38,881 nucleotides of DNA from Fortiea sp. LEGE XX443. GTDB lineage: Bacteria; Cyanobacteriota; Cyanobacteriia; Cyanobacteriales; Nostocaceae. Below, piece by piece: positions 1 through 7,878 of this stretch; the first letter of the stretch is position 1, and every line of letters begins with the position of its first letter. Under the pieces are notes generated by a model. The model did not search any database. It was not told where the DNA came from and saw only the letters and a program-made list of their open reading frames with translations. The position numbers and the translations under genes are program-made. The stretch lies in the NCBI RefSeq assembly GCF_015206815.1, contig NZ_JADEXZ010000059.1:1-38881 (forward strand), in the 5' to 3' direction.

Positions 1-224
1 GAACGGGGCAGGGGGAACGGTACAAACCTTGATGCCACTTCACTCAAGTCGGGAAACCCGCCCACGTGAGTGGCTCCCCCTTGTGGGCAAAAGCCCCCTT
101 GCTCCTTTTCTCCCTTGGTTGTTCGCGTAGCGTCCCGTAGGGAAGCCCCACCCCTTGTGGGTGGTTTTTCTCCCCTGCTAAGAGCTCCCTGCTCCCCTGC
201 TTTTTTCACTAATGATTGCTGCTA
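1..224. other. Repeat-rich non-coding stretch at the left edge
   Basis: No gene is supported here. The stretch is made of short dispersed repeats common in Nostocales: AAGTCGGGAAACCCGCCCA at 46-64, which recurs as its exact reverse complement at 16156-16174, the GTAGCGTCCCGTAGGGAAG type at about 127-145, and pyrimidine-rich CTCCCTGCTCCCCTGC runs near 185-202. It lies downstream of chlP and may include its transcript end. Confidence 0.6.
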
Positions 225-1445
225 CTAGGGAGCGAGGGCATTACCACGAATTAAACTACCAATGGTTTTGGCAGTAATTTTTAGTTGGGTAATGGGGTTC
301 GCGGGGACAACTGTTTTATACAGATAGCTATCGAATGTCAGCTTTTGTACATCCAAGTCTCCACACATTTCTACAAAGGCTTCACGGGTAGCATCAGAAC
401 GATAGAACACACTCTGCAAAATGTCTAACACTTTGTAGGTGAGTCCATATTTCCGATCCCAACGCTTGATGTAAACTTTGAGGTCATCTTCTGTAGGAAT
501 GCGGCTACCGTTATTGGAGGTTTCCACGATTGCTTCAGCGCACATCCGCCCAGATTTGGCTGCAAAGTAAATGCCTTCACCAGAGGATTTGGTAACGTAG
601 CCAGCAGCATCTCCAACTAAGGCGATGCGACCAACGACGCGACGAGGACGGGGATGTTCAGGAATGGGGTGCGCTTCTACTTTAATGATTTGACCGCCTT
701 CCAGCTTCTTGGCAGCACGGGCGCGGATACCAGCTTGTAACTGTTTGATACTGGCTTTATTGACGTGCATTGTGCCAGTACCGACGGCTACATGGTCGTA
801 TTTGGGGAATACCCAAGCGTAAAAGTCGGTAGAAACATCATCGCCAACGTACATTTCAGCGAGGTTGTTGTAATACGCCATTTTGTCTTGGGGTAAGCGA
901 ATCCGCTCTTGAAAAGCGATCGCATAATTATAATCCCCAGCATCCATTTCTTTGGCAATGCGAGAATTTGCCCCATCCGCCCCAATGATTAAATCTACTT
1001 TCAGGGTTTTACCAACACCCTGGACTGTACCATCGGAATGGTCGATGTAATGGATTGTATAAGGGTCGGTATTATTTGTGGGTATATCGACTTTATGAAC
1101 GGTGGCGTTAATTAAATTTGCACCTAATTTGGCCGCGCGATTCCGCAGAAAGCTATCTAAGACTTCGCGGCGGCACATTCCTATATATTCTTCTTCATTT
1201 ACCAGATTAATATCAACCTCACGGTTGGAAGGTGAAATCATTTTCATCTTCCGCACCCGGCGATCGATAATCTCTGGTGGTAGGTCAAATTCACCCACCA
1301 TACATAGGGGGATAGCTCCCCCACAGGGCTTGGCGTTATCTAGCTTCCGCTCAAACAGGTAGGTTTCAATCCCGGATGCAGCCAGTGTTTCAGCGGCAGA
1401 TGAACCAGCAGGGCCTGACCCCACAACAGCAACCCGTAGTGCCAA
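225..1445 (-). CDS. chlP: Geranylgeranyl diphosphate / geranylgeranyl-chlorophyll reductase ChlP
   Basis: ChlP is a flavoprotein that reduces three double bonds of the geranylgeranyl group, supplying phytyl chains for chlorophyll and tocopherol. The N-terminal FAD-binding GSGPAG motif is followed by a PCGGAIP segment and a second nucleotide-binding motif of the GDAAGYVTKSSGEG type, all characteristic of cyanobacterial ChlP. The frame opens at ATG 1481 (418 aa). I prefer TTG 1445 because GGGAG lies about 7 nt upstream and the product then starts M-A-L-R-V-A-V-V-G and is about 406 aa, close to the usual length; the ATG at 1481 has no clear Shine-Dalgarno. It stands alone, divergent from cysA, and has no link to the heterocyst genes. 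The function is secure; the start is not. Confidence 0.93.
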   Translation of the reverse strand: MALRVAVVGSGPAGSSAAETLAASGIETYLFERKLDNAKPCGGAIPLCMVGEFDLPPEIIDRRVRKMKMISPSNREVDINLVNEEEYIGMCRREVLDSFLRNRAAKLGANLINATVHKVDIPTNNTDPYTIHYIDHSDGTVQGVGKTLKVDLIIGADGANSRIAKEMDAGDYNYAIAFQERIRLPQDKMAYYNNLAEMYVGDDVSTDFYAWVFPKYDHVAVGTGTMHVNKASIKQLQAGIRARAAKKLEGGQIIKVEAHPIPEHPRPRRVVGRIALVGDAAGYVTKSSGEGIYFAAKSGRMCAEAIVETSNNGSRIPTEDDLKVYIKRWDRKYGLTYKVLDILQSVFYRSDATREAFVEMCGDLDVQKLTFDSYLYKTVVPANPITQLKITAKTIGSLIRGNALAP

Positions 1446-1710
1446 AGGTCTTCTCCCAATCTTAACATTTACCGAAAGCATCGTACCACGGTCTTTTGGC
1501 TGATTTTCCTCTCTCCCCCTCAGTTTTGACAGAAATGCAATATTCCTTAATATGTCGATACAAATCTGGGGAGTGGGAAACGGTGACTAGGGTGAGATTT
1601 AAAGAAAGTTAGCCCAAAAGCAATTGAGTAAACCATATTGTTTATGGTATACATATAGCACGGTAAGCCTAGCAATATGCCGTAGTTTAAATAATAGAGG
1701 TGTAGCGGCG

Positions 1711-2727
1711 GTGGGTATAGTAGTTGAGAACGTATCCAAAGACTTCGGAAGTTTCAAAGCAGTTGATCAGGTTGATCTAGAAGTTAAGAGTGGTTCGCTA
1801 GTGGCCTTACTTGGGCCATCGGGATCTGGCAAATCTACGTTACTACGGCTAATTGCTGGGTTGGAAATGCCAGATAGCGGCAGAATCATCATCACAGGGA
1901 AAGATTCTACCCATCAAAGTGTGCAAGAGCGAAATATTGGGTTTGTATTTCAGCACTATGCTTTGTTTAAGCATATGACTGTGCGGCAGAATATCGCTTT
2001 TGGCTTAGAAATTCGCAAAGCCCCAGCCAAGAAAGTTAAAGGCCGGGTAGAACAGTTACTGGAGCTAGTGCAGTTATCTGGATTAGGCGATCGCTATCCT
2101 TCACAACTGTCTGGCGGTCAACGGCAACGGGTAGCTCTAGCCAGGGCGTTAGCTGTGGAACCCGAAGTATTATTGTTAGACGAACCTTTTGGCGCACTAG
2201 ATGCAAAAGTGCGTAAAGATTTACGGGCATGGTTACGCCGCCTCCATGATGAAGTTCATGTTACCACTGTTTTTGTCACCCACGACCAAGAAGAAGCAAT
2301 GGAAGTTTCTGATGAAGTTGTAGTGATGAATAAAGGGCGAGTGGAACAGGTAGGAACACCAGCAGAAATTTATGACAATCCTGCCTCAGCATTTGTCATG
2401 AGCTTTATCGGCCCGGTGAATGTCCTACCTAGCAGTGCGAGAATTTTCCAAAGCAGTGGGTTCGATTCGCCACACCCAGAAGTATTTTTACGTCCCCAAG
2501 ATGTGATTATTGAAAAGCAAGCCAATGGTGCGACTGCATCTGCAAAAGTCAGTCGATTAATCCATCTAGGTTGGGAAATTCAGGTGGAATTGACTTTAGA
2601 TGACGGACAAGTAGTGACAGCGCATCTGACGCGCGATCGCTTCAACGAACTAGAGTTAGAACCACAACAACGGGTTTACGTAAAACCCAAGGACGCGAAG
2701 TCTTTTCCGGTGTATTACTCAATCTAG
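1711..2727 (+). CDS. cysA: Sulfate/thiosulfate ABC transporter ATP-binding subunit CysA
   Basis: This is the ATPase that powers sulfate/thiosulfate import at the inner membrane. Counting from GTG 1711, it has Walker [10 protein letters not shown] at residues 35-43, a Q-loop VFQHYALF, signature LSGGQRQR from 133, Walker B LLLDEP at 154-159, and the switch histidine in [11 protein letters not shown] near 191. A C-terminal TOBE-like part contains [10 protein letters not shown], typical of CysA. The frame extends upstream to TTG 1624, but the extra 29 residues look non-coding; GTG 1711 has GAGG about 10 nt upstream and gives 338 aa, the usual length. Permease and binding-protein genes (cysT, cysW, sbpA) are not adjacent, so the subunit must work with partners encoded elsewhere. 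A palindromic terminator follows. Confidence 0.92.
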   Translation: MGIVVENVSKDFGSFKAVDQVDLEVKSGSLVALLGPSGSGKSTLLRLIAGLEMPDSGRIIITGKDSTHQSVQERNIGFVFQHYALFKHMTVRQNIAFGLEIRKAPAKKVKGRVEQLLELVQLSGLGDRYPSQLSGGQRQRVALARALAVEPEVLLLDEPFGALDAKVRKDLRAWLRRLHDEVHVTTVFVTHDQEEAMEVSDEVVVMNKGRVEQVGTPAEIYDNPASAFVMSFIGPVNVLPSSARIFQSSGFDSPHPEVFLRPQDVIIEKQANGATASAKVSRLIHLGWEIQVELTLDDGQVVTAHLTRDRFNELELEPQQRVYVKPKDAKSFPVYYSI

Positions 2728-2813
2728 AGTTAAGAATTGGGGTATCAGGAAGTATGTAGCCGCCACTAGGGCGGCTTGCCATAAAGTATTAGATTTTATC
2801 TTTATATTTTTTT

Positions 2814-2850
2814 ATAACTATATACGTATATACGTATATAGTTATTTTTT
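2814..2850 (+). terminator. Palindromic terminator downstream of cysA
   Basis: A 32-nt perfect palindrome (2814-2845; it begins ATAACTATATACG and reads the same on both strands) runs straight into a T-run at 2845-2850. It lies 87 nt after the cysA stop. The stem is AU-rich and therefore weak, so a protein-binding palindrome is the alternative. Confidence 0.55.
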
Positions 2851-2881
2851 CTTAAAAATTAGGCAGAAATTTTCAAGTTGT

Positions 2882-2921
2882 GTACATCTAAGTACTAATT
2901 ACCTCTACCGAATGGTAGAAT
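2882..2921 (+). promoter_or_regulatory. Candidate NtcA-activated promoter
   Basis: GTA CATCTAAG TAC (2882-2895) matches GTA-N8-TAC exactly. After 20 nt comes TAGAAT (2916-2921), which fits the TAN3T -10 box of NtcA-activated class II promoters. The next gene on this strand starts only at 3535, so a transcript would have a leader of about 600 nt or be a separate small RNA. The motif is short and could be chance. Confidence 0.4.
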
Positions 2922-3534
2922 TTTATATCGAAAAATAACTGATAGCAACTTAAATGAAACACTTAATTAAAAAGTTACATGAATGTACTAACATCATAAA
3001 ACTAAAATCCTGATTTACTGTGGAAAATACCAATATGAACTTGATATTTCACAGTTATTAGGCTGTCAATACTTTGACATCAGCCTATGATACAAAAAGT
3101 TAAGTTGTAACTATTAAAACTTTTTGTTTACTAAAATTACATACACTAAGTAGCATCGGTAAGGTTTTTTAAGTTACAAATAGCCAAAAAGAGCAAAATA
3201 CTGATTAAAGAAGAATTCAGTAGTCAAAATCAGGACGCTCCCAGACTTGCTATCGCTGCACTGTCTGCCACTGGCACAGAATTAATTCAATTCTGTTAGT
3301 GTTTGCGGAGCGCAGTCTATTCTGGTAAATCACGTATATATACTGATATTAATCATTACCGCTATTTTGCTTCATGAAATCTTATTAATTGCTACAGATA
3401 AACCCAGTAAAAACCGATAAAACTTCAAAGAAAGAAAAGTTATTTTCGCTCTATGATTTAAAGTCTCAACTTAAATCTATTAAAAAACTCCTTTATTTCT
3501 ATTTCCACCCCAAGCAAAGATAAAAGGTAAAAAG

Positions 3535-4218
3535 ATGAAGGTAATTGCATGTTTGTTTAAGTCATTTGCTCTGCAATTGTTAGCGTTTGCTGCAATATCT
3601 GGTGTGGCAATATCTAATAACAAGTCGCTACGCGCCCAAGCACAAGAGACTCCTACTGCTCCCCAAGCAACAACAACCCAGAGGATTTGCTCTTTAGATC
3701 CTGTCGAAGATTTATTACCACCACCACAAACAAAAACTAGTAATTCCTTATTTTCATACCTTTCCCAGGAGGGGTTTACCCAAAGCAAAGATGGTTCTTG
3801 GGTTTGCTATGTGAATGACCCCAAAAAAGAAGGGCGTTACTATACTTTGTTTAAAGTTCAAGAGCAAAATGGAAAGCTAATTGGCAGTTCTTTTTTAGAC
3901 GGTGGTAGTTTGATTGAGGGTCAAGACAACCGCACTCTAGACTTTTTCATGAAGCTTGTAGAACGTCATCTAGATGGGAATCAAGAAAATCGCCAAAGTA
4001 TAAGCAGATATTTAGAATCCTTTATATCTCTAGTAAAGGAAGGAAAAATCAAAGCTTCCCGTCGTGGGTTTCTCTTCGACCAACCCAACCGAGCTTTAGT
4101 TTTATACCACACCCTCAATGCAGGAGAACTCAAAGGTACAGCAATTACCCTCAATATTCAAATACCTGATAACGTAAATTCCACCTCCAAAAAGAGTGTA
4201 AAACCCAAGCAAAAATAA
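3535..4218 (+). CDS. Exported protein of unknown function
   Basis: I do not recognise this 227-aa protein. It has a basic N-terminus and a hydrophobic segment (about residues 9-27), followed by S-L-R-A-Q-A-Q, which looks like a signal peptide cleaved after A-Q-A. A Pro/Thr/Gln-rich linker follows, then a soluble domain with two cysteines (R-I-C-S and W-V-C-Y), and a Lys-rich C-terminus. The start at ATG 3535 is supported by AAAGG about 7 nt upstream. It lies 56 nt before another exported protein on the same strand, so the two may be co-transcribed. Its place beside the heterocyst island suggests a cell-envelope role, but that is only inference. Confidence 0.65.
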   Translation: MKVIACLFKSFALQLLAFAAISGVAISNNKSLRAQAQETPTAPQATTTQRICSLDPVEDLLPPPQTKTSNSLFSYLSQEGFTQSKDGSWVCYVNDPKKEGRYYTLFKVQEQNGKLIGSSFLDGGSLIEGQDNRTLDFFMKLVERHLDGNQENRQSISRYLESFISLVKEGKIKASRRGFLFDQPNRALVLYHTLNAGELKGTAITLNIQIPDNVNSTSKKSVKPKQK

Positions 4219-4274
4219 TCTCCATTGTTTGTTTAATTGCGTGTGAGTAGTGTTTTTTATTTATCAGGAGATGT

Positions 4275-5519
4275 GTGTTGTTGAAACCAACTGTCAAAAG
4301 CATTGGGGTTTTGTTAACGTCTTTGGCAGTATTACTATCTGTTAGCCAATCTGCTAACGCACAGCTAAATGTAGGACAGCGCAAAGTGCAGCGAGGACTG
4401 GAGCAAGAATATCTCCAGTATCAGCTTGGACAGCGTAATCTAAGTGATGCACTAGTCATTCCTGGATGTATTGTGGGTAGTGGTACTGGCTGTAATAAAA
4501 CTGGAACAGTCCTGCAACAATTACTAGCAATTAATGGTGGCCCTAGTTACTACGACTTAGCGATTCGAGCAGCTGGAGGAGCGCAAAACTACCAGAATTT
4601 CACTCCTTTTTACGGCAACAGTGACAAAGTTCTAGAAATACCTTTTGCCTCGTTCTGGAGAAGGCAATCTCCATCAATTCTGGATGGTTATCAATACGTT
4701 CTGGGACAGTCTGTAAGTCGCAGTCCTGTTCCTGGGTTGGGAGCAGTTACTAAAAACTTTGCTTGGGTTCCAGTATCCAGAGGTGATAACTCCGTAAGTC
4801 CTCGGCAAGGGTTGTTAGATTTTAAATATTCTTTTGGACATGAACTCTTAGTTGAAGTTTCCAAAATTCCCAACTTAGACCAGCAGATACGCGCTTTGGA
4901 TTTGCCGCCTGATATGGCGCAGTTTTATATGAATAACCTCTCGCGGGGTTTAAATGCGCTGAAAACAGGAAACAACGAAGAACTACAAGAGAGTATCTTA
5001 AGAATAGTTTCCTTTCCATATTCATCGGCTGCGACAACCACTGGTAACTACGGGCGTGTACCTCTTGGCACACCAAAAGAGTTAGACAATATAGAAGGTA
5101 CACCAATAGATGGAGAAGAACTGAATCCAGACATAGGTTTTGCCGATGGAGAAGCATTCTTGCTAGAGCCGGATACGGCCATTGCTTTAGACGTTGGCAC
5201 CATAGCTGGAGGTGGTTTTAATCTCGCCTATCTGAGTCCCCTGCTTTTTTTACTATTTTTCCTAGGAGGAGATGGAGGTAGTTCTTCATCTTCCGCTGCG
5301 ACAAGTTCTCCTATTACTCCATTAGTTCCACCTGCTTCAGATGGCGGTAGTTCTTCTGGCGGTGTAGTTGTTGTCCCACCAGGCGGTGATGGGAATACAC
5401 CTCCAACACAAACAGTGGATGAACCATCAACACTGACAGCCATAATGTTATTTATGCTTGTGCTATGTATGTTTTTGTACAAACAACGAACTGCCAAGAC
5501 TAAGAGTTATGTGAAATAG
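4275..5519 (+). CDS. Secreted/anchored protein with PEP-CTERM-like tail
   Basis: This is a 414-aa protein of unknown function. It begins with a clear signal peptide (hydrophobic about residues 8-22, likely cleavage after S-A-N-A at 29). The body contains G-C-I-V-G-S-G-T-G-C. A hydrophobic stretch L-S-P-L-L-F-L-L-F-F-L near 320-332 is followed by a Ser/Gly/Pro-rich low-complexity linker. The C-terminus has V-D-E-P-S-T (from 381), a transmembrane segment (about 387-402), then basic K-Q-R, resembling a PEP-CTERM exosortase sorting signal, although the canonical P-E-P is here D-E-P. The start is GTG 4275 or TTG 4278/4281: CAGGAG at 4265-4270 serves all three, and ATG 4271 is out of frame. Confidence 0.65.
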   Translation: MLLKPTVKSIGVLLTSLAVLLSVSQSANAQLNVGQRKVQRGLEQEYLQYQLGQRNLSDALVIPGCIVGSGTGCNKTGTVLQQLLAINGGPSYYDLAIRAAGGAQNYQNFTPFYGNSDKVLEIPFASFWRRQSPSILDGYQYVLGQSVSRSPVPGLGAVTKNFAWVPVSRGDNSVSPRQGLLDFKYSFGHELLVEVSKIPNLDQQIRALDLPPDMAQFYMNNLSRGLNALKTGNNEELQESILRIVSFPYSSAATTTGNYGRVPLGTPKELDNIEGTPIDGEELNPDIGFADGEAFLLEPDTAIALDVGTIAGGGFNLAYLSPLLFLLFFLGGDGGSSSSSAATSSPITPLVPPASDGGSSSGGVVVVPPGGDGNTPPTQTVDEPSTLTAIMLFMLVLCMFLYKQRTAKTKSYVK

Positions 5520-5563
5520 CTTGTTGCAAAACTTTTGATGAAATTACTGCCATTTTAATAAAA

Positions 5564-5588
5564 ATCCCTCGGCAAGCTACCGAGGGAT
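5564..5588 (+). terminator. Hairpin after the 414-aa gene, possible terminator
   Basis: ATCCCTCGG (5564-5572) pairs with CCGAGGGAT (5580-5588) across a 7-nt loop, 44 nt past the stop codon. There is no clean T-run after it on the + strand, so termination is likely but not certain. Confidence 0.5.
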
Positions 5589-5702
5589 GATATTGATTAG
5601 TACTTTTCACCTTAAAATATCCCACTTCCATAGAATACCTATATGTTTTAGTATGGTTGTGCCAAAATGCCAAATTTTGAAATTTAGACAATCTCCGAAA
5701 AA

Positions 5703-5731
5703 GTAGAGACGTAGCATTGCTACGTCTCTAC
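5703..5731. repeat. 13-bp dispersed hairpin repeat
   Basis: GTAGAGACGTAGC (5703-5715) pairs perfectly with GCTACGTCTCTAC (5719-5731) across an ATT loop. I recognise this as a dispersed palindrome common in cyanobacterial intergenic DNA. It lies 45 nt before hetI, so any hetI transcript starting upstream would carry it in its leader. Confidence 0.7.
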
Positions 5732-5776
5732 AAGCTTTCCGGATAACGCATATTTCATTTTTGGAGATGTCTATTA

Positions 5777-6508
5777 ATGACTGGTCAAAATCATCTATGG
5801 CTACCTGCACCAACAAATTTAACTTTATTACCGGATGAAGTTCATGTTTGGCGAATTGACCTGGATGTAGTAGAATCACAGCTACAAACTTTAGTCGCAA
5901 CTCTATCTAGTGATGAACTTGCTCGTGCTAACCGATTCCGTTTTCAGGAGCATCGTCAACGTTTCATTGCAGGTCGTGGTAGCCTGAGAAATATACTGAG
6001 TAGTTACTTAAATATTGAACCGCAGCAAGTAATGTTTGATTATGAACCTCGCGGTAAACCAATGTTAGGAGATACTTTAGCTAACAGTGGTTTATTGTTT
6101 AACTTGTCGCATTCTCAGGATTTGGCTTTGTGTGCAGTGAATTACAAGCATAAAATTGGTATTGATCTAGAGTGTATGCGATCGCTCTCTGATTTGGAAG
6201 CCCTCGCCCAAAGGTTCTTTTTACCGAGAGAATATGATATGGTGCGATCGCTTCCTCCTGATCAACAACAACAAGTATTTTTCCGTTACTGGACTTGTAA
6301 GGAAGCTTATCTCAAAGCCACAGGCGATGGAATATCTCAACTAGAACAAGTTGAAATATCTTTAACACCTACCCAACCAGCTAAATTACTCACATCTGAA
6401 GACTGGAGTCTTTTGGAGTTAACACCTGCTGATAATTATTGTGCTGCTGTAGCTGTGGCTGGTTCTGGCTGGAATCTCAAGTGTTGGCAATTCACTGTAA
6501 ATTCTTAG
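5777..6508 (+). CDS. hetI: 4'-phosphopantetheinyl transferase HetI (Sfp type)
   Basis: HetI transfers the phosphopantetheine arm from CoA to the active serine of acyl carrier domains, here most plausibly the two ACPs of HglE and the one of HglB. The 243-aa protein has the Sfp-type signatures: I-G-I-D-L-E (Mg-binding D130 and E132) and W-T-C-K-E-A-Y-L-K (K175, E176, K180). The N-terminal half has R-F-R-F-Q-E-H-R-Q-R, typical of Sfp-type enzymes. The start is ATG 5777, with GGAG about 11 nt upstream. The gene converges on the neighbouring SDR with only 8 nt between their stop codons, matching the known hetI arrangement beside the hgl cluster in Anabaena. It may be the general PPTase of the cell. 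Confidence 0.92.
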   Translation: MTGQNHLWLPAPTNLTLLPDEVHVWRIDLDVVESQLQTLVATLSSDELARANRFRFQEHRQRFIAGRGSLRNILSSYLNIEPQQVMFDYEPRGKPMLGDTLANSGLLFNLSHSQDLALCAVNYKHKIGIDLECMRSLSDLEALAQRFFLPREYDMVRSLPPDQQQQVFFRYWTCKEAYLKATGDGISQLEQVEISLTPTQPAKLLTSEDWSLLELTPADNYCAAVAVAGSGWNLKCWQFTVNS

Positions 6509-6516
6509 ATGAATTG

Positions 6517-7320
6517 TTATTTATCTTCCTGCATACTTCTGACAATTTTTGTTACTAGCTGTCTCGGTACAAATCTGACACTTTTTGCTAGTAGTTTATT
6601 GATGAAACCTGGAATAACAACTGTTTTGCCTTTCATTAAGGCATCGTAACCAATTTGAGCTACAGTTTCTGCATCCATCATCTTTTTGTTCTTCACCAGA
6701 TTAGAATCTGCCATTCCTGTTCTTTCATGAAAAGCAGATACTGTTGAACCTGGACAAAGTACCGTGACAGTCACACCTGTACCTTCTAATTCATTAGCGA
6801 TCGCTTCTGAAAATGATAATACATAAGCTTTGGTAGCAAAGTAAACTGCCATTAAAGGGCCTGGCTGAAAAGCCGCCGCCGAAGACACATTTAAGATTTT
6901 ACCTTCACCCTGTTTTACCATATCTTTCAGGAATAATTTAGTTAAATGGGTGAGACATACTAAATTAACTTGTAGCATTTCTAGTTCAGTATTCAAGTTT
7001 GTTTCGTTGAATAATCCATAAGTACCAAATCCGGCATTATTAACTAGTGCATCAACTTGAATATTTGCTTGTTGTAACTCTCTAAAAATTTCTTCTGGTG
7101 CTGTTGACAAGGCTAAATCTTTGACAATATTTTTGACGATAATAGCAAATTCTTGTTGAAATTTTTCTGAAACTTCTGTAAGTTTTATCGCATTTCTATC
7201 CACCAATACCAGATTATAATTGTTCCGGGCAAAAATGTAGGCTAATTCATAACCAATTCCACTTGCAGCCCCAGTGATTAGAGCAGTTTTTTTACTCTTT
7301 TTTTGGTGTGTTGTGTTCAT
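6517..7320 (-). CDS. Short-chain dehydrogenase/reductase at the hetN position
   Basis: This is a 267-aa classical SDR. The NAD(P) motif T-G-A-A-S-G-I-G lies at about 16-23, N-N-A-G at 94-97, and catalytic Ser147, Tyr160 and Lys164 (Y-F-A-T-K). Position and orientation, between hglB and convergent hetI, are those of hetN in Anabaena PCC 7120, whose product suppresses heterocyst formation through an R-G-S-G-R pentapeptide. Here the matching place, just before the N-V-S-S strand, reads K-Q-G-E-G-K (136-141), and R-G-S-G-R is absent from the whole protein. As I remember it, HetN of PCC 7120 belongs to another SDR subgroup, so this may be a positional replacement rather than a true orthologue. A ketoacyl reductase role in HGL synthesis is possible. 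I give no symbol because of this. Confidence 0.85.
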   Translation of the reverse strand: MNTTHQKKSKKTALITGAASGIGYELAYIFARNNYNLVLVDRNAIKLTEVSEKFQQEFAIIVKNIVKDLALSTAPEEIFRELQQANIQVDALVNNAGFGTYGLFNETNLNTELEMLQVNLVCLTHLTKLFLKDMVKQGEGKILNVSSAAAFQPGPLMAVYFATKAYVLSFSEAIANELEGTGVTVTVLCPGSTVSAFHERTGMADSNLVKNKKMMDAETVAQIGYDALMKGKTVVIPGFINKLLAKSVRFVPRQLVTKIVRSMQEDK

Positions 7321-7878
7321 ATTAGAAAATGGTTAATTTAGCTTGATTAATCTGTCATGCAGTTACGACAATCATCAATAACTGACTCTTAAATAACCTT
7401 GATAAATAAATACTTAGAAAATGTATGTAAATATGAACTTTGAAGATGCTTAGACAATACTTAAGCTAGAAGTTAAAGCAACACCAAATTATCTTTAAGA
7501 TATTTAATCCTAAGGTTTTACAAAATTAGTAGCAGTTAACTTTTATGCTTGATAGATAAGTGAGCAATTACTTACAGATAATAACTGAAATTTTACGTCG
7601 AACAATTACTATTTTATATTCAACTATCTGATTGATATGTCAGAGATGAACCTTTATTTATAAAATTTGACTATGTAAAGTATATTGTTATAACTAAGGA
7701 TATTTAAGCCTCTCTCCCCGCAGGAGAGGAGTTGGGGTGAGGTTCATCAAACTCATGTTAATTTATAAAAATACTCATTCGTAAGAAACAATATCCCCGA
7801 CTTCTTTGAGAAGTCGGGGATATTAACCTCTAGATTCTCTCTCTCACATCAGAATTAATTTTGAGGCTGTTCTTAGGA
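7321..7878. other. 558-base gap between hglB and the SDR gene
   Basis: No gene is supported. The gap holds a hairpin terminator near hglB (7791-7823), a dispersed element of the type CCTCTCTCCCCGCAGGAGAG (7709-7728) continuing into GTTGGGGTGAGG, and long AT-rich DNA that must contain the promoter of the SDR gene (start 7320, - strand). GTATATTGTTATAA at 7679-7692 resembles an NtcA site but ends in TAA, not TAC. The length suggests the SDR has its own promoter. Confidence 0.5.
7791..7823 (-). terminator. Terminator hairpin after hglB
   Basis: ATATCCCCGACTTCT (7791-7805) pairs perfectly with AGAAGTCGGGGATAT (7809-7823) across a TTG loop. On the - strand it lies 55 nt after the hglB stop and is followed by TGTTTCTTAC, a weak T-rich tail. 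It probably ends the hgl operon. The same 15-bp stem type is a common dispersed hairpin in Nostoc genomes. Confidence 0.55.

Larger units (their letters stand above)
2728..3534. other. 807-base intergenic stretch after cysA
   Basis: No gene is supported. The stretch is AT-rich and holds a perfect palindrome with a T-run (2814-2850), an NtcA-type promoter pattern (2882-2921), an imperfect hairpin at 3059-3087 (TAGGCTG pairing with CAGCCTA), and the ribosome binding site of the next gene (AAAGG before 3535). It could contain a long leader or a small RNA; see findings. Confidence 0.55.

Noticed and set aside
2036-2230. Open frame antisense to cysA
   Set aside because: Shadow of the real coding frame; no independent support.
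5975-5992. R-G-S-L-R in HetI as a PatS-like pentapeptide
   Set aside because: It is not R-G-S-G-R and lies in a normal conserved part of the PPTase (A-G-R-G-S-L-R).
7679-7692. GTATATTGTTATAA before the SDR gene as an NtcA site
   Set aside because: The second half-site is TAA instead of TAC, and the distance to the start is over 350 nt.
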